From the NCBI RefSeq assembly GCF_000213175.1, contig NW_009799104.1, forward strand, positions 1,736,668 to 1,800,667: a stretch of DNA of 64,000 bases. Reading direction: 5' to 3'. Each line of letters begins with the position of its first letter. Position 1 is the stretch's first letter. A program made the position numbers and the translations under genes. Shown here piece by piece: positions 20,059-32,658 of the stretch. The notes under the pieces were generated by a model, which had not been told where the DNA came from, did not search any database, and saw nothing but the letters and a program-made list of their open reading frames with translations. Source of the stretch: Neurospora tetrasperma FGSC 2508 (taxonomy: Eukaryota > Ascomycota > Sordariomycetes > Sordariales > Sordariaceae).

Positions 20059-21426
20059 GGCGGTCTGGTTGGCCGCCTCCTTGTTCGGAGGGACCCTTTT
20101 TGCCAGTTGAAATGATCAATATGTTTTAACCGGGAATGTCGGTCGTCGTATTGAAGAGTCAGGTATTGTGACTGGTCTGGATAGTTTGGGCGCCGTGCCC
20201 TATCTGGCGATTGGTTGTCCACGGCGGGTGATGGTGGTCAATAGTGGCGTGCCAACTTGAATGTATATGAAATATGAATGTTCAAGCGTAATCCGGGACA
20301 AATTGGAATAGCTAAGGTCTGGCTGGATGTAAAAGTAGAGGTATGTGTCCAAGGAGTCCAGGTACACGACGCGGCATCGGATAGTCGTGGTGGTGCTGGT
20401 GGTGGTGGAGGTGGAGGTCAGCAGGCGCGTACAGCACGCGTTCGCACATGTTACAAAGTGGGTCCCCACTATAACCTTGTGTTAGTGCACCAATACTGTA
20501 TCACCGACTACAGCTGACATCATCAGGTTTGGTGATGCCTCTCTAACACCAACATCGTACATAGTACTCTTGAACAGCTGAGCAGTATTGCCACTCCAAG
20601 TACATCTATGAATCTCTTTTCATAGCAAAATGGCCGTGGCCTTCATGTTGCTTTTTTGATTGCCTATCAGTCTAAACATCACACTACACTATTAACCAGC
20701 AATGCTAATAACCACTTCCATGTTGCCAGTCCAATCCAGTTTTGAGTACCTTGATGGTCTAAGCTTGCTCCCCGCGAGTCTTGTTGCCCTCTCCTCACCC
20801 GTCACCACCATCACCACCCCTCTGCGTCCTGCCGCCAGCCACTCTTCTGCTTCTTATCGTTGCTCCATCTCCATTCCTTGTTGCGCTTTTATTTTATCGC
20901 TCATGACCATTTTCGCCCTCGTCTGCTGTAACGCTCAGAAAACAACACCCCCCGAATTTCGCTCACAAGTTGCTTGTTTCTTCTGTTGCCCTTCAACACC
21001 TGTTCTAAAGAAAGGCACCTGGATCGAGTCTATCTGGTGAAGAAACTCAACACGACATGATAAGAAAAAAGGCAAAACAACAAATCATCCTCCCATCAAC
21101 GTCTTCCTGTTTCCTGCACACCGTCCAGAATGCAAACTAATAAGCATGAACTAACTGCATAAAAACACTTCAGGCTTCAGCTATAGAATCTGACATTTCC
21201 ACCAGTAATCCGCACACCGTTCATGCTATGTCTTTCCCTGACCCGCGTTAATTGAATGAAAAAGAACAAAGGCAGGTACAGCAGAGGGGAGTGGTACGAG
21301 AGTAAAACACTTCCCAAAACCGTATATCTTCACAGGCACATGTTAGGTGAAACTAGCAGCGGGCGAATACCTACTGCTCATCCAAGCTCAAGGCGCATGT
21401 CCACCTGCTCTCATTGTTTTCCCCTT
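20059..21426. other. Promoter of the ASCH-like gene and UFD4 3' flank
   Basis: No gene is supported in this 1.4 kb between two minus-strand genes. A GGTGGTGGAGGTGGAGGT-type microsatellite is at about 20391-20417. Open frames here have no domain. Confidence 0.4.
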
Positions 21427-24400
21427 TTACGACAAATGGAATGCTCCTTGTCCTTCCTTCATGGCAGTGAAGAGCTGCTTCTTCAAAACGCCAATGTCCG
21501 AGTAGTCGGGAAGTTTGAGGTAGTTGACGCACGTCATCACGCTTGGCAGGTAGTCGTCCGAGGTATAAGGTGCCTCGCTGGGCTTGCACACAACCGTGAA
21601 CATGGGGTTCAAGCTCTTGAAGCCTGTCATGTCCGAGTTAGCCATCACTCTGTTCAGCCATACAAGATAGACGTGCTGCTTACCTCCAATAGGTAGCTTC
21701 GGGCTTCCGGTTGTGAACTGAAGGAAATCACGGCGCTCTGCTAGCGTGAGCTCACTCATGATCTGCAAGAGATTCCTAACGCTCTTGCTATCCATATTGT
21801 ATCCGTGATCCGCCTTGATCGAGTCGTTGAGGGCTAAACCAACGGTTAGCAAGGCTGTCATGTGCAATCTCGGATGCCTAGTCAACTTACTCTCCAGCGA
21901 CCAATCCTCATCTACCCGTCCGAAAAGGGTGCACAACTCATCAGGCGTGAAAGAACTCAGGGCCGAATAGGGGAACACCTGGGAAAATCCACTGCGGAAA
22001 GCTTCGATCTGGCGACGGACACCACTACCCAACGTCATATCAATCACCTTCTCCAAGTAAAGGTCCACATTCTCAATGGTGAGCCGCGTCTGGGATCCGT
22101 TCGAAACAAGTTCAACTTCAGGGTAGCCGGGAAGGGTGAAATCGAGGTAAAGGTCATCAATCTTGAAGTTATCAATCGTGATGTTTTCCGTGTCCGCCAC
22201 CTTCTGAACGGCACTCCGGTTTGGATCTTCGTCAATCTCCTTCTTGGCCAGCGAAAACTTCTTGATCGTCATCAGCGACCTAGCCACGACCGGGTCTACC
22301 GATTTGATGGTTGCAAGCGTAGGCCGTGTGGCAGTCGAGTCGCCCACGCGGAAGAAAAGGGGGTTGAAGTTGATATCAATAATGCGTGAATCAATCATGG
22401 ATCGGGCGACAAACTTGCCCAGCACCTTGAAAAGCTGCAGGATCTTTTCTCCTTCTTCCGAGCTAGCAAACTCATCGCTCAGCGGCCGGGGGAACAGCCC
22501 AGTAGGTCCAGAGACAAAATCATCATCCCCATTGAGCTCGTTATCCCGCCAAAGCTTGAGCTTTCTCTTGGAGAACTCCTTGGAAACGGTCGAGTAGAAC
22601 TCAAGAGTGGGACCTAATCCGGTTCCCACCTCTTCAAAATATTCAACCTCCAGGATGCTTTGCGAAGCGCCGTACAACTCCATGACCTTGACTGCCGATT
22701 CAAGAATTTTAGACCGAGAAATCCTGACCTTTTGGCGCTGCAGCCGTCCCAAGTAGGGCCGATCATCTCGGCCGTTTCGGCGCTCCTCCTGAGACTGCGC
22801 GTTCCAGCGTGCCATTGATCGGGCGTAACCAAATGAGGTAGATTGAAGGAAGAGGTGGCGAGTTTCAAAGGGGAACAGGAAGGGGTAAAGCCTTGCTAGA
22901 TCCTCGCTCCAGCTGGGCAAGCAGTTGCTCGCTACAATCAGAGGCTCCTCCAGCTGACGGTTCAGCTTTGCGGTCAGTTTAGTGTTGACAAACTGAGACA
23001 AAGGCTCAACATTCAATTTCAGGGTTTCCCTATTCTCGACTAGGACTTCGTCGATATTGGCGTTCAGATCATGGAGTCGCTTTAGCAAACGAAGAATCGA
23101 CAGAGTGATGGGATGCTTTGCCAAGGACCCGGGAGTGCCGTTCTCATCCGCCTCGACCCCGACGTCAGAGGATGGGCTAAAGCCAACGGGTTCAGGGGGA
23201 GGCGGGCCAGGTACACGTCTAAACTTGATCGGATGGACGGCGGACCATATGCTTCTGGTAACGTGCTCGTCGGCGGTGAGGCTAGAGCTATGGACGGCTC
23301 GGTAGATCGTAGTCTCATTAGGAATGACCTTGCCGTCGACGCTGAACTCTATGTGCCAATCCTGAGGAACAGCTTGAAGAGCTCCAGAATATGACATAGG
23401 CCTCGACGCGGCCTGAGGCGTGGGAGTGTTTTGCAATCCCGCCGTCAGGGCGCTTGTTCGGTTCTGTGGGGGCGGTGCAGGCTTGCCTTGGCCCGGAGTG
23501 GCAACTCTGGTCCCGTCCTCCTTGCGCGCGGTAATCCTGCCGCCGGCGGCCACTTCCATGTTCACAGCTGTCGGGTCGGGGGTGGGAGCATCGTCCATGC
23601 CTTCATCTAAATCACGCAGTACGTTGAGATCGCTACTATCGGCTGCCTCGTCTTCATCATCCGACAACTGCCTTTCGTCGGCACATTCAAGCGCATTTTC
23701 AAGGTCGTCCTCCTCCGGAGGTTGACGTGGGAGAGAGCTATCAGATGCAGCTTGCTTACGAGCGGAGCGTCGCAAGCCACCCTTTTCCTTGGATGTAGAG
23801 GCGTCTGGCGTCGTCGGAGTTTCGGTAGTAGGTTGGGACTTGGATTTGTGCTTGCGTGAAGACCGCGAACCAGATGCTTGAGCAGGGGCAGCCGCCGGCG
23901 GCGGTGCAGGGGTTGATCGGCTGGAGGGTGGCAATCCTCTCTCCGCGAGACGGGCTGCCGCTGCTGCCGCCCCCATAAAGCCCGAGGCACCCATGGCAGC
24001 CAAAGCTCTAGTCACAGCATCTCGCCTAGAGGCTCCGTGAGGACGATCCGACAAGCTAATCCTGGGGCGCAAATAATCGTCCAGTGACTTGAAGGTCGTG
24101 ATAGCGTGAATTGACACCATGATGTTACGGTAAGACCGGGGGATATCTGAATCTTCATCGGCCACAAGCTTGAGGCGTATCTGCTTAGCTAACATTGACG
24201 CTGCCGTGCTACGGCTCCCGTCGAATGAGTTGTGGTGAGCTGTGATAACCTCAAAATGCTCAGACCTGCTCAGTAAATCTTGCGACTTGTGGATCAAGAC
24301 ACTGAAAGGTGTTGCGGGTGAGTCTGCGGTGGCTGTCTTGGGCTTCGACTTGACACTGTATCCCATGAACACCTGCAAGAACGCATTTTGTGCTGCAGCT

Positions 24401-27400
24401 GCCATCTCCTCGTCGGGGTTGCTGAAAACCTGCTCCAAGACACGAACAACACCAGAGCCAAGGAGTTCCGCACTGGTTACGCTCTCCAGGACGTCTGTAT
24501 CGAAATACGAGACCAGCTTTTGAAAAAGAGATGTTCCGTGCTCCATGACCGGGCCACCCGGTTTACGGCAGAGATAAAACTCTTCGATCTCGGTTGCAAG
24601 ATCTGATAGGCTGGCTAGAATCTTGCTGGCCTTTTTCTTCATGGCTTTGCCCTGCTTTTCGGTCTCATACATCTCCAAGAACTTCTTTGCAGCCTGCCGG
24701 ATGCTCGACTTGTACGTGTTTGTGGGGAAATCCGAAAGGTATCGCGGGGGTCCGTCCAGTGACATGGTCTCTCCTTCGGAGCTGACGGGTGATTGATCGT
24801 CGTCCTTGACCTCGTTCTCATTTCCATCATCGTTCTCGTCGTTCTCATCGTTCTCTGTATCTTCCGGCTCATCTTCATCGAGTTCTTCACCGCCCTCTTC
24901 AGCCCCAGATTCATGTTCGGAGTGTTCAACATCCTCGTCATCTGCTTCGTCCTCTTCCAAGGTTTTTGGGTGTTCTTTGTCGGCGACACCTTGGTCAGGT
25001 GCAGAGGGACGGCCAGAGACACCGGTAAGAGATTCCCCACGGCTAGCTTGGTTCGTTTCCTCCTTGACCTCTTGCTCGGTAAGAGAGTGTTTTCTCTTTG
25101 GCTCAGGCGCATCAGCTGCCAGCTTGGTGATTTCGGCAATCACGCCTTCGCGGTAAAGCTGATAGCGATAGACTGTATCCAAGCGACTCATGAGCAACTC
25201 AGTGGCCTGTAATGCCAGCCCAACCAACAGAGGATGGTCTTGCTGGGACAAAATGGAGGCCAGAAAAGAAGCATAAGGGACTGATCTGAGTGCCTCAGAC
25301 AAGATGTCCTGATCCAAGTTGGAGAGCATTTTGAGCTGAGCGGCCAAGACCTTTTGACGGACAGTGAGATTGACGGTGCTTGAAAAGGCATCCGTGAGGG
25401 TTGGGAATAAAATCAGGGCGAATCTCCGAACCTCCTCCTTGCAGCCCTCCATGTGTTCGATACGTTTTTCGTTCGCAGTCCTTCTCCTCGTGCTCTCCCC
25501 AGATCCACCCATAGGACCTGCAAATGTGCCCAATTCCACGGTGTAATTGATCGACGAAGAGTCGCGCAATGGCACACTAGGCAGAAGTTCGCAAATGACG
25601 TTGAGTGTCTCAATGATCTGGTCCCGAGGTCTATGAATCAGAGCCTGCATTATGAGCACACTATCGAGCTTGGAAGCAAGGTCGTCGTTCCCACTCGGCG
25701 GGGACACGCCCGTAAGGATCTGATAAAGCGTCTCCACTACATTGAGCTTGAAGAGTTCAGCCGACAGACGGGGACTCGCCATTGCCGTGAGCGCAAGAAC
25801 CCGTAGGAACTGAGTGTGAATGTGCGGGCTGATCAGGTTGGTGGAGCCTGGAAGTAGCAAACGGAGAATGGCCTTGAGCAAATCCACACTCATAAGCTCT
25901 TCCAACTTTGTCGGGTGGTATTTAAAACTCTCGGCAATGCGCGAGACACATAGCGAGGCCTGCTCAACGATGCGCTGATCGCTACTCCCAAGCACGTTCA
26001 ACAGGATGGGCATGACACCCAAAATTTCCGGAAAGGAATCTTCCGGGATGTTGCGACAGCAGTTCGCAGCCGTGGTAACAGCGGAGCGTTGCGTGCTGGT
26101 TGCGAAAAAGTCCAAATAAGTCAGGCAGGCAGTCAAGCCGCCTTCGCGCATGACGCTTGTGGGATATTCCACAGAGATTTTTTCCAAAGTGCTAAGTGCT
26201 TGCTCGGCTAGGTCGATGAAGGAGATCTGTAGCAGTTTCTCGCACAGAATATGGACGGCGCCCCCATACACCAAGGCCGATGTGCTTCCCGGCAGGGCCT
26301 CCATCAGGTTTGCGAGGCAACGACAGGCGACAAGTTGGATTTCAGGGTTCTCCTCTCCAGTTATTTCGTTAGGTCTCATCAGCGCTACCAGTTCGGGCAC
26401 AACCTGGTCGGGTTGGAGATGTCCGCTCAGTTGGTCTTCGTTTGTCATGAGCAGAAGGGTGGATAGTTCATGCAGGGCCATAAGTTGCAATGACGGGTCG
26501 TCCTTCCGCTTCAGATCTGCCATTATTTTCCGCACCTGAGCCGAGACTCCCGACATAATCCCACTCAGATGTCTCAGCGTATCCTGGAGACTGTGGGGAT
26601 GACGCCCGTGACCACCAAAACCAGTGAAGGGATCGTCATCTTCATCGTCATCATCGTCGTCGTAACGATGGTGGTCATCGTCGTCTTCATCATCCTCGTC
26701 GTGCTCGTCACTATCGGTGGGAGGACTCTCCTTTGGAGGGGGAGGTGGCGGAGGAGGTGGCGTGGGGTCCTTTTCGTGCTCATCGGTCCCGGTCATGACC
26801 ACATCTTGGTCTGCAGATGAAGATTTGGCATTTCGTTTTGATTTTCGGCTCGAGGCTGATGCTGATGCTGGATTGGTTGAGTGAATGTGCATGGGCGGAA
26901 GGGTAACATCGGACATATCAGACACACCTTGCTCACCTTGTGCATCCTTTTTGTGACGGCTCGACCTACGGCTTGTTGATGCCGAAGAAGGGTTTGTCGG
27001 GGGGTTAGGAGGAACGGCCGAGTTCCTAGTACAGACGAGTTAGATTAGCATTGTAGTCCGGATAGAGATTGCCAGAAAATATAGGGAGAGCTGATAATGA
27101 CATACTCTGGGCTCGACATTGTAGAGGTAGCTAGCGCCTTGCCTTTCTTACGGCGTGTGGTGGCTGTCTTCTTGGTCGTTGAGGATGCGGCGGAACTTGG
27201 GGCGGCGGCAGGCTGGGCTGGATGGGTAATGGAAGATGAAGACTGAGAAGCGGGTTGCGTCACTCGCTGTCGCTTCGAGCGTCTGGCTGAGGATGGGAAC
27301 TCCGCAGCGGTCTCGGGATGGCTGTTAGCTTCTGCAGCCGCGGTGGTCTTGCGTTTCTTAGCACTTGAGGACCGAGCCAGGGTCTGAGCGGCGGCAGGTG

Positions 27401-27551
27401 GAGCAGAGGAAGCTTCCGCGGCGAGGGAAGTCGTTCCACCAGTGGCGGGTTGAGCAACAGCAGCAGCAGCAGCAGTCGAAGTCGAGTTGTTCAAGTTGGC
27501 TGCCTGGCTCGCAGCTTGACGGGCGGCGGACCTCGTAAGTCTAGTAGACAT
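21427..27551 (-). CDS. ufd4: HECT-type E3 ubiquitin ligase Ufd4/TRIP12
   Basis: An E3 ligase of the ubiquitin-fusion-degradation and N-degron pathways. I build four exons: 27106-27551 (ATG 27551, MSTRLTRSAARQAA), 21891-27025, 21684-21833 and 21427-21623, giving 1975 residues. The introns are 80 bp, 57 bp and 60 bp, with GTATGT/CTAG, GTAAGT/TTTAG and GTAAGC/ACAG ends. The N-terminus is Ala/Ser-rich with basic patches, then a poly-Pro run and a long Asp/Glu tract (about 26610-26750). Armadillo-like repeats follow (LQLMALHELSTLLLMTNEDQ, then VACRCLANLMEALPGS). The C-terminal HECT domain includes DSIKADHGYNMDSKS and the catalytic Cys in PSVMTCVNYLKLP, 34 residues from the end, which is the usual spacing. 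Introns 2 and 3 are multiples of three without stops, so a naive ORF reads through them. Splicing them restores SLETLNDSIK and LPIGGFKSLNP. Confidence 0.92.
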
Positions 27552-30539
27552 GGGTAAATATTGAGCCAAACGGTATCATGGGATGTGATGGGGATGGATC
27601 GGGTTTTGTTTTGGGGGGCAGAGTGACAAGAAAAAAAAAGCCAGGCTTATTAATATGAAAGGCTAGGGACAGGGGACGAGAAGGAAATGGTGATGGAGTA
27701 GGGGAAGAGTGAAGATGAAGGTGCCTGGACAATCGAGATATTGAAGGCCAGCCAAACACATGCTCCGTTGGTCAGATCGGAAGGAGTGTATCGCGAAAAT
27801 GGCGGGGTGACTTGGGATGTATCGAGAGTCGATCGCCCTTTCAGGTCTGGACTTGGTCCTCGCCGGTGCAGGTTCCAGCAAAGAGGAGGTCCTGATGGCC
27901 AGTGCCCAGATGTCTTTTTCCAGTGGTGTCTGGACGTAGCTAACAAAAGGTTTGACAGCCGTACCGAACCAAATTGAGAAGCTCGAGATTTAATAAGGTT
28001 GTTCGTTGGTGGGATGGTTTTGATGTGATCAAGAACTGCCCTCGCTCCTTTTTTTTATTTTTTGGTAGGAACAGAAGCTGCGTGCTGTACTGCAGTTGCT
28101 GGATGATGCTTGCGTTCGCGTGCTTCTTTCACCAGGACGCGACCGGCAGAAGCGATATACCGAAAGCTGATTGTTTTGATGAGGGTTGGCTCATGGATTG
28201 TTCGAGTCGTTCCAGCTAGATGGGAGTACAGCTGGAGGTATATGCACGTACTGGGCCGAAGGGGCAGGCAGAGGAGGGCCTCAATACGGCAGGCAAGGTG
28301 GCAGCAGCCTCGTTGTTTCGGTTCGGGACTTTGCTTCCATTGATCGAAGACAGAGCAGAGCAGGCTGGCCAAGGCTGGAGTAGGCACGGGGAGGATGCAG
28401 TTTGTTTGGCGACAACAACCCGACTCGGGATGGAAGTGGAGGGTTCGAGATTTGATACCCACTCCTCTTTCTGCCAACCGAGTACTCGGTGCAGAGGGCA
28501 GGCAATCAGAAAGGGCAGGCAGGGGCAGCAGCGGGGGACAAATGGTACAGAAGGGACGGAACAAGATGTGTCTAGATGGATTGTGTGTCTGGATGGGGGG
28601 TTTATTATTGTGTTGGGGTTCGTTGTGTGTTCTGTGTTGTGCAGGTGTGGTGTCGTGGATGGATTCCTTCGCTTCCAACTCCCTATCTCTCTCTCTCTCT
28701 TTTTTCTTTCTCTCTTTCTGGACTTACCTTGCAGGAGAGCTCACACTAAAGGCGGCTAGAGCAGAGGACGGGGTAGTATGAGGGCCGAGGGTTCGAATGC
28801 GTTTGGGATTTGGGGAAGGCGTGGACGGGTCGGAGATGGTCGAGTTGGGCGAGCGTGGTGCGGGCAATGGCGAAGAAGGCAGGCGCACTGCGTGATCGTG
28901 GTCGATAGCCGATCTGGAGCGCGGGTTTGCAAGGCTTCGGTCTGCCATGGATTACGCCATGAGGCAGGCGGGTCGGAGGCCGGGATGGGATACAAGACGG
29001 ATTTGTAACAGATATGATGGATCGGATACCCTGACAGAGTATGTACCTCTAGGTAGGGATATCTACCTTATCCTCTACAGCAACTCGAATGTTATGGGAT
29101 GGAACAAGTGGAAGCCGTGGTGCTCGCGGCGGCGGCGGTCGTGGTGATCGGTCCTGGGTCGTCAAAGAGCGGCAACAGTAATCGTAGTGGTGTGGTACGC
29201 CGTAGTGAGACCATTCGCTGCCAAGGGCCGATTGCGGTCTGTATCGCGCTTCGGGAGGGCTAGGCTAAATGATGGTTTGGCCTCTTGGACGAGTCTCGAT
29301 CGAAGACGACGACGGGTGGTCCGAGTCGCTAAGTAGTAGCTGCGCTTCGGGCTCGTCGAAAGGCTGTTGAGAGACGAGAGTCGAGTACCTCGGTGTTGTG
29401 TATGTAGATGTTAGGCCGATACGGTATTGTCGGGCTCAGGCTGTTATGTGGATGAGTGGTTAGACTTGGTCGTTGTTGCTTGTTGTTGGTTGATTGATTC
29501 CACTTGAATGATAACACCCAGCCAGTGGCGGGATGGATATGACTATAAAGTGGAACGGGAAGGCAATGCGATAAATGAAAATATTGCACAATATGAAGTT
29601 TGGTGGTTCACGAGGGCTGATCAACTAACCTACAAAGGAAGAAGCACGCAGTGACGGAGGGGGGTTCGTTGTGTCAGGTATTGGCAACAACAACGTTCAC
29701 GAGAAGTTGAGAGTTCGGCAAGAGAAACGGTCAACAGAGAGGAAGATGGACATGTTGGGAAAGGCTTCCCTTCCACTTCCGACCCGCCGACTCCCGTGGA
29801 CCCCCCCGTAACCGTTGACCATTGCCATGATGGTGCCCTGCCCTGGGCGCTTGTTGGCCGCCCACCACCGGTTCCAGTTGGCGCCTTCGTAGTGTACAGT
29901 ACACTACCTAGGTTAGTTTGGAGATGGATGCGGGCAGCATGACCCCTGCCTTCCATTGTGTTGGTGCGGACATGTCGTTTGTAGTGTAAGTTGGGTGGTC
30001 GCGCAGAAAGAAGGTTGGGTTCGGCTTGTGGAAAAAGTGGGATGAGCCGCTCTCTCCCCATGAACTCATAGAACCAGAGGACATTATAACCTCATCGTTC
30101 TGCAGCCCCCATATGTCGACATGTCTCTTTACGCAAGTGAGTGTCCCAAAAGAATGGTGTCATTTCTGTCGTTCTGTGCAGTGCCTATGCTGTATGCTGT
30201 ATATGCGAAGCGCATGCTGCTGAAGTCTCAAGCGCGAGGTCATTTGAAACAGTGCATCTCTAAGTCTTTAGGGGGAAACTCAGAGAGTGCGAAGACCAAA
30301 GAGGTCTCTTACCTCAACCCCCATGTTGAGCTCTCCCTACTCTGCAAAGCAGTCCAGATAAGAAATGGCCAATTACTTCACTTCCTAAAAGGAAAACTTT
30401 CTCACGTTTAACAACTATCATTGTTTTTTTTTCGCCTGCCTCTTCGCCTGAAAAGTTACATGCCGAATGTCAACCACCTAAGGAGGCCGTGTCTACGGTA
30501 CCTGTTAGAGCCCACTCGTCCAGTCACACCGACAAAATC
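27552..30539. other. 3-kb spacer: UFD4 upstream region and methyltransferase 3' flank
   Basis: No gene is supported. The part next to UFD4 is G-rich on the plus strand, i.e. a pyrimidine-rich minus-strand leader. A CT microsatellite lies at about 28686-28700. Several open frames of 60-200 codons exist on both strands but lack domains and natural splice partners. The length suggests a long 5' UTR or distal regulatory DNA for UFD4; an unannotated non-coding RNA is possible but not shown. Confidence 0.35.
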
Positions 30540-31393
30540 TCAAGTCAATGTTATTTTCAGACTGTCCGCTCCATCGACTCTCTTTATCGCAGAGATGAGC
30601 AAAAACCGTGGAATCCCCCCATCATTGGGCCAGTCGGGATGTTTGCGGCTATCGTCGTCACTAACACCCCATTCGTCCACCACAACGACTTCAAAGCCCA
30701 CTGTACGGAGTGTCTTCAAATAGCTTGAGCACGAAACCCATGTTAGCACACAAGCCTCGCTCGGAGCGCGGAGCTACCTACTGACCTAGAAATGGTTCGA
30801 TGCTGCTTCCTCACCGGCGTACCCAGCCAGTCGACCTCTCGCTCTCCCTCGGCAAAGTAACTACTCAAAGGCCAGTCCTGGACAGCTCCAGACTTTTGGA
30901 ACCCCGGCCGTTGAGGAGCCGTGAAGATGGGGTGTTCGACGGAAAAGACGAACAAGCCGCCCGGCCGAAGAGACCTAAAGACCTGTCGGAGAGCCGCCTC
31001 GAGGTTAACGAGGTAGTGCAGGGCGAGGCCGCTGAAAGCAACGTCATTCGCTTCGGGATCCAGTCCCCCGTCCTGGCCCTCCAATGTCTCCATGTCAACT
31101 TGGCGAAAGGTTATGGCCGGGTATCGGTCCGGTGGACTGAGCGCCCGAGCCCGGCTGAGCATGTTCTGGGACACGTCCATGGCGCATACGGCTTTCGCCC
31201 CTTGGTCGAGAGCCCAGCGGGAAAACCAGCCGTCGCCGCACCCAAGGTCGAGGACGGTCTTGGACACAAGACTGGATGGCAGCATGGTCTCCAGGAGGGG
31301 CCATTCCGATGCGCCGGCGAGTCCCTTCTCCATGCGCGGATACTTGCTGTAGGACTCGAAGAAGCCGATGGAGTCGTAGATGTTTTGGCTCAT
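30540..31393 (-). CDS. Class I SAM-dependent methyltransferase
   Basis: A two-exon gene with exons 30786-31393 and 30540-30723, a 62-bp intron (GTCAGT donor, CTAAC branch, CAAG acceptor) and 263 residues. I chose ATG 31393 (MSQNIYDSIGFFESYSK) because the upstream in-frame extension starts only at a TTG. The Rossmann motif I is clear (VLDLGCGDGWFSRWA, about residues 50-64), followed by the acidic motif II region (AMDVSQNMLSRAR). Motif IV (NDVAFSGLALHYL) and a post-motif (LRPGGLFVFSVEHP) also fit. The C-terminus after splicing reads HRTISSYLKTLRTVGF. This is the methyltransf_11/UbiE-like superfamily. The substrate cannot be told from sequence. It is divergent from the BCKDHA gene. Confidence 0.82.
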
Positions 31394-32658
31394 TATGGCG
31401 TTCAGCTGTGGTGGTATAGACAAGAGAAATCCGGATGCAAAGGGGGGCTTGTTGAAGGTAGGTAGGTACCTATGAAGAAGGATGACTGTATTTTGAACTT
31501 CTCTCTCTGACAGAGGAGATGGCTACCTGGTATTTATGCTCTTCTCCTCCCTCTCTTCAACCTTTCTTCACCCTGTCTTTACCCTGCGTTCAGGATCTCG
31601 ATGCTATTTTGACATCGAACCATATCTACATTGAGTTGACGGGTATTTTCTCAAAGAAATACGGGAAAGCAGTGACCTGGACAGCTATATGTACCCATGA
31701 GAGCAAACTGGGCCGATTTTGATATTGTCCGTGAACTGAGCGACTCTAATCGGCCTCAATCGAGGACGAGAACCATAATGTAGCCGATCGAAAAACATTC
31801 GAACGAGGCGATTGACAACCGGAATCCTGCCTCTGACGGGAACACCACGGACCCGCTCCTGTGGTTTGTAGCCGAAAATCATGCGGATATGATCATGGTG
31901 GAATCTCGCCCGTCAGGCACAAGCGGCCATATTTCTCAGCTATCTGGCCATTTAACCATGTAGAGTTGCGGGCGATGGTTCGAGAAAGGCTATTTCTACG
32001 CGCAATTGTGTAGCGTTACACAAAATTGGGAATAACGGGTGGCAGCCCTGTGTCGATCAGGGGCAACCGACTTGCCGATACAAAACAAACCGTTTCGTTG
32101 GTTCAGGGGGGGGAAGTCATATCTATGCCATGCTTACTCACCGGTCCTCACCGCGGTGAAGGTTCGTAGTGTACTTCGTAGTAGTGTACAAGTCGTCAGG
32201 TGCTGGCAGGTGGACACGGGAGGTTTTGGAAAACCGAGATCTGAAGTGACATTCGAGATTACAGTATAGCGAGGGCGCCCAAGAAGCCAATCCCGAAAGA
32301 GAAAAGTGGTTGGCATTCCCCGCGTTTTAATCCATGCATGGTCTGGTCTCCTCCTTTGAATGGCCGGTTTCCGTCGGCACAAGTGACGTCGATCCGCACT
32401 TCAACCCCTCTGAAAAGTCCAGACCAGGGGAAACAACAAACCATCATTTGTTGATGAATGATCATGTCCTCCACAATCCCGTTCCCCATATCTGCTATTG
32501 CCGTCTTTGTCATGTTGTAATTTTCTTCTCGTTGTTTTGCGATTGAGGGACTTGACGTACCCACGATCTTTCTGTTGTCGTCTTGCTCTTTTCTGTTTCC
32601 ACCGTTCATTATTTTCTCATACTGGTTGTTTCTTCATTCCACCCACCCATCTTTCAAG
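31394..32658. promoter_or_regulatory. Divergent promoter region, methyltransferase / BCKDHA
   Basis: This 1.27-kb spacer lies between two outward-facing start codons. It contains a GTAGGTAGGTACC motif near 31458-31471. No gene is seen. Confidence 0.45.

Noticed and set aside
28055-28781. Overlapping ORFs upstream of UFD4
   Set aside because: No domains, conflicting strands, no natural splice partners and skewed composition.
28786-28800. GGTTCGAATGC as a tRNA B box
   Set aside because: No matching A box, acceptor stem or anticodon arm could be folded around it.
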